Assembly: GCA_910589415.1 (NCBI GenBank)
Contig: OU342636.1
Coordinates: 37,711,735-37,775,734 of the forward strand
From: Malachius bipustulatus
Lineage: Eukaryota; Arthropoda; Insecta; Coleoptera; Melyridae
Length of the DNA stretch: 64,000 nucleotides
Direction of reading: 5' to 3'
Translations under genes and position numbers: made by a program
Notes under the pieces: model-generated
Database searches by the model: none
What the model was told of the DNA's origin: nothing
Seen by the model: only the letters and a program-made list of their open reading frames with translations
Shown here: positions 56,624-64,000 of the stretch, piece after piece
Layout of the letters: every line of letters begins with the position of its first letter
How positions within the stretch are numbered: the stretch's first letter is position 1

Positions 56624-57817
56624 TCAACAGTGTATAACGCAAGGCGGGTTTCCACTATCAACAATATCTCTCACTGTTCTTCTTAAGTTACTAGTGGAGG
56701 CAACATTTTCATCTGAAAAAGATAAACCATAATTAATTAATGCTGCATTGCTTAGGGTGTATAAAAACATTACTAGCACTCTCATTACTGGGATTAGAGA
56801 ACATTCGTAACGTAAAGGCGGGAATATCAGTTGTTAAATTGTTTTATAGATAGGAGAGAACGGGATGCCAGATGCTTTTTTTAATTTTGATTGATAATAA
56901 TTCTCCTAAAATATCCTCTGCTATAAAAAAAAGTATCAAAATTCACTCAGGGTTTTATTTTTTCCTGTTTTCTATGACTGTAATAGTCAAGGCGGTTCCC
57001 TATGCTGAAAAATAACCTCGAAATTTCATAAAAGTTGTATTTACAGGAACATTTACAGTTCAATTAATGGGAAATTATATTGCAAATTAACTTCTACTTA
57101 ATTAAAATATCTCATTAGCTCTAGGGCTCCGCTGAAAACATGTTCTCTTGTTGACGTCCTTTAGGAAACTGGAGTGATCTTTTTAATGATGCCAGATATA
57201 GATCTACGTATTTTGAAAGATATGATAATTCCAAGAAAATCTCTTGGAGATGAAGGCTAAGGTACCGGAAGCCTTCGAAATGAAAAGAAAGGTACCGAAA
57301 TGAAACAAAAATAAGTTCCATTAGAACCTGATTAAATAGTTCAAGATTGTTTTCTTACCCGAATAATGTCGGTCCTTGAGGTAATTGAAGGGAGAACTTA
57401 GTAGCGTATAGCTTGTTCGAGATACAATAAGAAAATGGCTGTTGAAGAGAGAAAAAGGGTCTGCGCATATCGAAATGCGTATCAAGTCGCGTTATCCCGT
57501 ATAGTCGTAAATCTTTTAATTCAGTTCGTTGAAATTGACATCATGCATTACAAACTTTCAGACTTCTCTTGAGAAAATTTATTAAAAAATATGCAAAAAA
57601 AACTAATATCATGAATAGCATGAGAGGTCTTGGCCATTTTGTCTGGTTGCAATCAGTAGGTCATAGCAATAAAGAAATTTAATGAATTTTCACTAATAGA
57701 AAAAAAATTCCACTTACCACCGAATGCTTCGTCCCCTAATAAGTTGCTTATAAGAGGCGCTGCCTGGATGCTCGAAATAAGCAACAAAATTAATGAAAAA
57801 ACGATTGAAAGTTTCAT
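56624..57817 (-). CDS. Gene H, divergent short member of the secreted peptide family (62 aa, truncated)
   Basis: Exon 1 (57718-57817, 100 nt) encodes a clear signal peptide with family features and ends in phase 1 at GTAAGT. Exon 2 (56624-56712, 89 nt) begins after TTTTTCAG with the Asp-Glu-Asn-Val-Ala-Ser propeptide start seen in the others. It reaches Pro-Pro-Cys, where the paralogues have their cysteine pair, but stops four codons later, so only Cys58 and Cys62 remain. The C-x-CC end is absent, and it cannot be found in the other frames just downstream. It may be a pseudogene or a peptide with a single disulfide. A TATA box (TATATAATA) lies about 42 bp before the ATG. The 1.0-kb intron is unrelated to those of the left cluster. 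Confidence 0.6.
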
Positions 57818-57818
57818 T

Positions 57819-58145
57819 TTAACTCTTTGAATGTCTCTTAGTTTCCTTGCCTTATTATATTATATACCTAGTGTATCCAATTATTGATGACTAATTGGAA
57901 GTTTTTCTTTAATTAACGTACTTTGAAAATAGAGAGCTCATTAAATGCAAAAACGATTTTAATTGTTGTTTTATACTTACAATAATGACTCTAAAGCTAT
58001 TATTAAATTATATTTTTAAACAATATCAATTTTATTACTTGCCAATGACAAGACCTGACATTTTTGCCGTTTTTTTTTAATATTTTTGTACAACTTTCTA
58101 TAAGCACTTAATAGGAATATAAAATCTAACGCGCTCATATTGGTT
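57819..58145. other. Upstream flank of gene H
   Basis: It contains the TATA-like TATATAATA at about 57856-57865 (minus strand). Nothing else was seen. Confidence 0.5.
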
Positions 58146-58149
58146 TTAT

Positions 58150-59800
58150 TCGTAAATTTTCATCTAACCCAGCAGGACCGGTAAAATAAACAGCTCGTAA
58201 ACAGACCGGGGAAATCTATTTTTTTTTCAGTCGATGGAGTCGGACCTTCCCTGTCTTTTGACACGTGTCTTAGGTTGGGTCGGGGTGCGGGGTGAATTTT
58301 ATCAGAAAAACGAGTATATCTGAGCATTTTTTTTATCTTTAATTTGAGCCCCACTTGAACCCGATCCGACCATAAATAAGAGCACAACGAACCGGCAAAG
58401 TCTAGAGAAAGTTGGAAAACACTCTTTCATCCATTCTCGAAATAATTTTCTTACCTGAAGCAGCCATGTGCTGCACTCGCTTGACCATGAATAGATCGAG
58501 ATGCAGTCTTTTGTGTAGCGCCTCTTTCTATTGTGTACCTGCCTATTGTTTTCGTGAACCCGGCGCGTCATCCCGGGAAAACAATAGAAGGCTAGCAAGA
58601 TAAGAGAGCGCGACTGAGAATGAAAAACATGGCCATCAACGGCCCAAATGTAAGAAAAATCGACCCGCCAGCAGATGAAAAAACAGTAACTCGATGTGTT
58701 TTTTCATTCCCGATCGTTCAGTGATCAAAAGCAAGCAAGAATTTTCAAAATCGATCCATAATAATTGAGCGAGGTACGAGCGAACAAGCATTCGAAAATA
58801 AATTCCGAGCGCGCGTTCCCGGCCGATCGTGACTGTGCCCGGAGTATAGACAAGCGGAGAGCGTAAGCTCCGCCCACGGCTGCTCGGGTATCTTTCTCGC
58901 CCGGTTTAAAGAGAGATCTTCATGTATAACTCGCGCGCGCGGGCAAGTTACGCACGAAAAAAAAACAAATAAATAAATAGATAAATAAATGTTTTCTCTT
59001 TCCAATGAGCCTAACAAGAACCCCCCACCTTTCTCCGTTCGCCCGCAATAAAGCCTAGATTTTGCCGGTTCGTTGTGCCCTTATTTATGGTCGGATCGGG
59101 TTCAAATGGGGCTCAAATTAAAGATTAAAAAAAATGCCGTTCAGTGGTGAAAAAAATGTTTTCCCCACCCCCTTCCTTCACCCCCAAAAACACGAGGAAA
59201 AAAATGACTTTATTTTAAATTGCGCTCCACGCGCATTTGCGAAAATAATTTTTTTGCCGTATCTACCGGGTATTAGATAAAAAAACGAAGAAAATGAGCG
59301 GTTCCTGGTCTCTGTAGGTTAATAAATAAACTTTTTACGAGCGTTTCCGTATTTTTTTTCTCACCCCCATATCTCCCCTCCTAATTGGCCCACCACCCCC
59401 TCCCTCCGGCCCGTTAAAGTACTTGTTAAAGTACCTTCCTCTCGCAAAAAAATGACGCCGTAACTCTACCACCTGCCGAGCAAAATTCAGTAAAATTTTT
59501 ATTCATTTTTGCATCCTTAATATCGCAATATTTCGCGAACCAGTTGAGCTAAAGGGTTCAGGTCGGATCGCACTTCCGTGTTTAGTCAAGCTCTTCAATT
59601 TTTGATACCATAATTTTTTTGTCAGATCAAATCCGGCTCAGATATACCCGTTTTTCCGATAAAATTCACCCCGCACCCCGACCCAACCTAAGACACATGT
59701 CAAAAGACAGGGAAGGTCCAACTCCATCGACTGAAAAAATAAAAAAAATAGATTTCCTCGGTCTGCTTATGAAATACCGGTCCTGCTGTGTTAATCGGAA
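58150..59800. mobile_element. Nested inverted-repeat element, about 1.65 kb
   Basis: The outer arms, about 58165-58330 and 59640-59795, share CAGGACCGGTA and GGGTCGGGGTGCGGGGTGAA in opposite orientation. A second pair lies inside (58345-58400 and 59055-59115: CCGGTTCGTTGTGC and GTCGGATCGGGTT). The middle has GC-rich and homopolymer stretches and no convincing ORF. It looks like a foldback or composite of two related elements. Confidence 0.65.
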
Positions 59801-59849
59801 ACTGTAATAATTATCATTAATCTACAAAAAAAATATATTTCCAAAAAAG

Positions 59850-61686
59850 ACCCTCCAAAATCAGTGAACTCCGTCCAAAAAAAGACATATATAGAAGTTC
59901 GACGACTCTTCAATCGAGCTAAAGAGACGGGTAACTGGGACGAATACAGAACTAAACTAACGGAGTACTACAAAGAGATCAGACGATCTAAAAGAGAGTC
60001 CTGGAGAAGGTTCTGCGAGAGCATCCATGATCTGCCCCGCAGCGCCAGAATTCACAAGATTCTCTCAAGAGATCCGACACAACCGCTTGATAAAACAACC
60101 AGACGGCTCATTTACGGACGACACGGAAAAGGAAACGTTAGAACTCCTAAAGGAAAATCACTTCCCAGATAGCTCGCCCCCGTACAATCAGTGGCAGCTG
60201 AATTCCGGAGGACGTATAAATCGACCTCTAAAATCGGAATGGAAAGTCTGCCGCTCGATCATTACAGCCAAGACAATTGAAAACGCTGTAAAAACTTTTC
60301 AGCCCTTTAAGACACCTGGAGAGGACGGCATCTTTCCTGCCCTGTTACAAAGGGGCAAAAAGATACTGACGCCCTCTCTTATAAAATTATTCAGGGCTAG
60401 TCTGGCATGGAACTTCATCCCATCGAGCTGGGCGGCAACAAGGGTGGTGTACGTCCCCAAAGTGGGCCGTACAGAGCCACACCCTAACTCGTTCAGACCC
60501 ATTAGCCTTACATCCTTTATACTGTCTAAGTAAAAGTCTAACCTGGAGAAGTGTCTTAGTTTCAAACCCTCTGAATGTGCACCAGTACGCCTATCAAGCT
60601 GGCAAATCAACCGATTTGGCACTTAATAACCTCGTGGGGAAGATTACCAAGTCTCTTGACAACAAGGAGATTATGGTGGGAGTCTTCCTCGACATAGCAT
60701 TTAACAATTCATTACCAAACTCACTGTATGAAGCAGCTGTTTCCAAAGGAATAGAACCGGTCATAAACGGCTGGATCCATAATATGCTAGATAGTAGGAT
60801 GATAACGACCTCGATGGGGGGAGTTGAAGTCAGTTTCAGGCCGGGGAGAGGGCGTCCACAGGGAGGAGTACTCTCCCCCCTACTATGGACCCTTCTTGCA
60901 GACGACCTGCTGAGCTGGCGATCCTCTCCTTATGGAGAGTTGAGGCTCAAGCATATGCGGATGACCTTGTCATAATGATCAAGGGAAACTCCGAGAGGAT
61001 AATATCTAATATCCTTCAGGAAGTTCTTCAAGTCACGTATCAGTGGTGCGAGAGTGAGCAGATGTCTGTAAATCCTCGCGAAACTGTTATAGTACCATTC
61101 ACTAGACGAAAAAGGCTGGAAGACCTTATACCACCTACTCTTCAAGGAGTAGTTATACCATTTGCGGGGGAGGCTATGGAGCTCCCATCTGGAAAAGATT
61201 ATTCACAGAGCAAAGCTCTCCCTTTGGAGTTGCAAAAAAATCTGTGGAAGAACTTGGGGCACTGGCCCCAAGCAAATACACTGGATAACGATCATTAGAC
61301 CCATGATCGCCTATGGCTGTGTAGCTTGGTGGTCCAAAGACTTACAAGCCTTGGCCAAAATGAAGCTGTCAAGTCTGCAAAGACAAGCATGCCTGGCGAT
61401 CAGTGGAGCAATGAGCACCATACCATCGGCGGCTATGGAAATACTTCTGGACCTACCTCCACTCCATATATACTTGGAAAGAGAGGCCAGATGGACAACG
61501 TACAGACTGTTACAGGCGATACGAAACACACAAATGGCTTGTGTCATGGAGAGGATCAGCCTACTGGGTATGCCCTCAGACCTGATGCCATACATAACAA
61601 ACCACCACACTGCATTCAACGTCCTCTTTCCAAGCAGAGACGAATGTGAGGGCGACTCAAACGACCTCCTCAAAGCAGACCCCTGA
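59850..61686 (+). mobile_element. LOA/R1-like LINE, 5' truncated: reverse transcriptase part
   Basis: Translation across three frames gives, in order, KRESWRRFCESIHDLP (about 59990), FKTPGEDGIFPALLQ and NSFRPISLTS (60300-60515), YAYQAGKSTDLALNNL with a GVFLDIAFNN block (60585-60700), RPQGGVLSPLLWTLL (60850) and QAYADDLVIMI, the catalytic YADD, at about 60950. The thumb follows with IIRPMIAYGCVAWW and an AISGAMSTIPSAA block (61290-61430). The endonuclease is missing and at least two frameshifts break the RT, so it is dead. The continuation with RNase H lies beyond host-like sequence at 62440. Confidence 0.85.
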
Positions 61687-61729
61687 TTTTGAAACCTTCT
61701 GATTTTCTTTTGTTCCTCTATTCAGTAAG

Positions 61730-62345
61730 AAGTTGATGCGAGGCTTCTTTTACACGTCCTGGAAGATCCTGGAAGCAAAACTTGCTCGATATTCAAGCTG
61801 TGTCATTAGCTGCAAAGATAGAGACGTTCTTGTATTACTTGCTCACTAAAGACCAACTTACCGATGAATTTAAAAGTTGGAATAATAGTCAAAGTTCGAT
61901 TTATAGCAGCGCGGGAAATAAGGATTGCTCTAAATCTGCTGACAAATTCACCCGCCTTTCATACCCTTACTGGATGTTATAATATTTTGTTAATTATTGC
62001 TCACCACCGATTTTCTCCAAGACGGTGCTCGAGGGGGATCAAAGGAGTATAAAGAATTCTAACTGGGATGTGTCTCCTGGTATTTCCGAAACTGTTGGTC
62101 GGCTACTTTTTGGGTGAGAATTTTGGCAAGTGTCTATTTGCCCCATACATTTAATACAGGATACTGTATAATTGGATAGGAATGTCAAATAATTAGTTTT
62201 TCATTCATTGGGTGTTTTAATGTTCAACGAAAATAAAATAACATTTTCTCCCGTTAATTTTGGATTATTTTATCCAATGAAAGGAAGCGTTGGCATTAAA
62301 CTACAACATCTACAAACATTTGGTTCACCAAATAACGTCTTACAG
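61730..62345 (-). pseudogene. Relic paralogue of the gene I region, between the two LINE parts
   Basis: Bases 61960-62345 align with 63560-63900. On the minus strand, 62264-62340 encode a fragment with the C-x-CC ending followed by Ser and a short tail to TAA, like the end of gene I exon 2. The part with the CC pair and first single Cys is absent. It sits exactly where the LINE is interrupted. Confidence 0.6.
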
Positions 62346-62439
62346 AATTTGAAACTCTTGTAAACAAAATGTACATTAATAGCCAGATAACCTCAATCCG
62401 GATGCTGTAAAGTGATTGGGAAACTTCAAACCAATGTAA

Positions 62440-63550
62440 ACAGGATGGTGTCGGTGTGTCTGGATTTTTCATGGGGTATAGTCAAATAGCCAATGTTGCT
62501 GAGATGGAGATTCTAATCTCAAACCTTATGGCTACTTCAAAAACAAGGAACAAGAGAGAAAATAGGAAATATACCCTGAAAATTTCTGAAAAGGAAAAGC
62601 GGGAAAAAAGAGAGGTAGCCTTCGAACCAGGAGGACTAGTTTGTTTCACAGATGGCTCCAGGAACAAAAATGGCTACATAGGAGCAGGGCTCTACGTGGC
62701 TGGACGGGAACTGGGAAGATCCTATCCTCTTGGGTCTACCACAACCGTCTTCCAGGCGGAGGTTTACGCTATCCTGCAAGCAGCCAGATTGGAGCAGATA
62801 ACAGAAGCCAAGGAACGGACGATATACATCATATGCACAGAGATAGCCAGGCCGCCGCGAAAGCGCTGGGCACACACGGAACCAGCTCCCTGGTCCAGGA
62901 GTATGCCGAGGCGCTGAACAGATTGTTCAGGAAATCAGTGCATCTCGTATGGGTTTCCGCACACTCAGGTGTACCAGGCAACGAGCTAGCAGACCACTAC
63001 GCGAAGCTCGGGACCAGGGAAACCTTTTATGGACCAGAGCCTGTACTGGGTCTGACCAAAAATTTTCTCAAAGAAGCTATAAAAGAATGGACTCGCAAGG
63101 GTCTAGACTAGAGAATCACTGGGAAATAGCATCAGGATGCAGAGATCGGAAACAGATGGACCAGCATGTCCAAAATGAACCAAAAAGAACTCAGACTACT
63201 AGTCGGGATTCTGCTGTGACCGGTGGGTCACAGCAGTCTAAACACACATCTACAAGTTATGGGGATTACTCAGGACCCGGTCTGCCCTAAATACGGTGAG
63301 ATGATGAGGACTCCTATCATTATATAGGCGTATGCGAAGTATACAGCAGCCTCAGGCTCAACATTTTTGGGTCTGAGGAGCTACAAGAGGAAGAAATGAA
63401 ACGCCTCTCATACAACAACCTTCTGGCCTTTATCAAAAAGGTCGGGGAGGTTCGAGTAGGAGTTCCACCATGGTTCGGGTACGGCGAAAAGGGCCCTTGG
63501 TGGCCTAGTCGCTTGGGGTGCACCACCCCGACCCACCATACTACTACTAC
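62440..63550 (+). mobile_element. LOA/R1-like LINE 3' part: RNase H and tail
   Basis: An open frame from 62456 reads GGLVCFTDGSRNKNGYIGAG and then FQAEVYAILQAARLE, the RNase H core. A shift follows, and the neighbouring frame gives HLVWVSAHSGVPGNELADHY (near 62940-63000). The end has TWVGILL- and HLQVMGITQDPVC-like sequence, a WFGYGEKGPWWPSRLG block and a simple ACT-repeat tail near 63540. It is disrupted by frameshifts. It completes the domain order of the RT part upstream. Confidence 0.82.
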
Positions 63551-63559
63551 TACCCGCCT

Positions 63560-63806
63560 TGCATGCCCTTACTGGCTGTTAGAATATTTTGTTAATTGTT
63601 TAACGGATTCTAACTGGGATGTGTCTCCTATAGTATTTCCGAAACTGTTGGTTTGCTTCTTTTTGGGTGAGAATTTTGGCAAGTGTCCATTTGTCCCATA
63701 CATTTACAGGATATTTTACAAATAGTTAGTTTTTTATTAATTGAGTGTTTTAATGTTCAAGGAAAATAAAATAGCATTTTCTCCCGTTAATTTAGGAAAA
63801 TTTTAT
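63560..63806. other. 3' flank of gene I
   Basis: Aligns with 61960-62260. On the minus strand AATAAA at about 63737-63732 could serve as the polyadenylation signal of gene I. Confidence 0.5.
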
Positions 63807-63985
63807 TTAAAAGTTACGGTGAGGAAGCATTGGCGCTGTGTGAATTTGCAATGAAGATGAACTACAACATGTACAAACTGGTACACCAGATATCGGCAAG
63901 GGACAACTTCCGGCGCAGCAAGGCGGGAGACCATCACGAGTAGCCAGATCTCTCAACGTTATAGTGGTGGAGTCACCATTTTTAT
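63807..63985 (-). CDS. Gene I, exon 2 of a cysteine-rich secreted peptide (partial)
   Basis: A TATTTCAG acceptor (63993-63986) opens a 179-nt exon in the phase shared by the whole family. It encodes a propeptide, a Thr-Arg-Asp-Gly turn as a possible processing site, then CC-x3-C-x9-C-x-CC, the same spacing as gene G. Unlike the other members it continues for 18 more residues after the last cysteine, starting with a Ser-rich run and ending at TAA (63809-63807). Exon 1 with the signal peptide must lie beyond the right edge. The exon has no lesion, so this could be a working gene. The basic site used by D and E is not present. Confidence 0.75.
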
Positions 63986-64000
63986 CTGAAATAGTGAAAT

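Noticed and set aside
1792..63985. Assignment of the peptides to conotoxins
   Set aside because: Only the order of cysteines agrees. Signal peptides, loops and gene structure give no sign of common descent.
1..64000. CRISPR arrays or bacterial operons
   Set aside because: No regular repeat-spacer structure; genes are spliced and the sequence is full of eukaryotic mobile elements.

Overview
The window looks like AT-rich animal nuclear DNA, most likely from an insect. The evidence is spliced genes with GT-AG introns, TATA boxes and AATAAA signals, and a dense load of eukaryotic mobile elements: CR1-group, LOA/R1-like and I-like LINEs, Penelope-like elements, a tRNA-derived SINE, foldback and MITE elements, and an integrase fragment of an LTR element. 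Nothing resembles bacterial operon structure. The species cannot be named from the sequence.

The host content that stands out is a cluster of very small two-exon genes, all on the minus strand, for secreted cysteine-rich peptides. Exon 1 (about 97 nt) carries the signal peptide. A phase-1 intron follows, and exon 2 carries an acidic propeptide, usually a basic processing site, and a short mature peptide with the pattern CC-(x3-7)-C-(x7-11)-C-x-CC. Members in order are A (1792-1888, exon 2 just outside the left edge), B (4791-6928), C (8747-10404), D (12388-16296), E (19174-25210), F (26513-28131), G (29246-29589), H (56624-57817) and I (exon 2 only, 63807-63985). D, E and G look complete, and A and I look intact as far as they are visible. 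B, C and F each carry a different lesion, and H is truncated. A second, more divergent family lies between them as relics at 3554-4114, 11940-12024 and 17964-18564.

The left half (1 to about 28200) is a nested tandem duplication. Block A-spacer-B-C (1 to about 10450) is repeated as D-spacer-E-F (about 12390 to 28200). The second block was enlarged by a 1.8-kb DNA element in the D intron and a complete 3.97-kb LINE in the E intron. Each spacer holds the same series of parts: a MITE, a Penelope-like tail, a conserved short ORF and the family-2 relic.

The region 30200-55800 holds no gene I can support. It contains tandem repeats, a minus-strand LOA/R1-like LINE fragment (33430-35240), an I-like RNase H fragment (35245-36350), several long palindromic elements (40009-40645, 41069-41730, 45092-45952, 49620-49995) and a satellite of about 330-bp units (46420-48210). 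The right end (55850-64000) carries gene H, a nested inverted-repeat element, a second LOA/R1-like LINE interrupted by host sequence, and exon 2 of gene I.

The most interesting candidates are the rapidly diversifying peptide family, whose cysteine order matches that of framework-III conotoxins without implying homology, and an array of six GGAGNTGAC cores set in compensating palindromes inside the introns of C and F.
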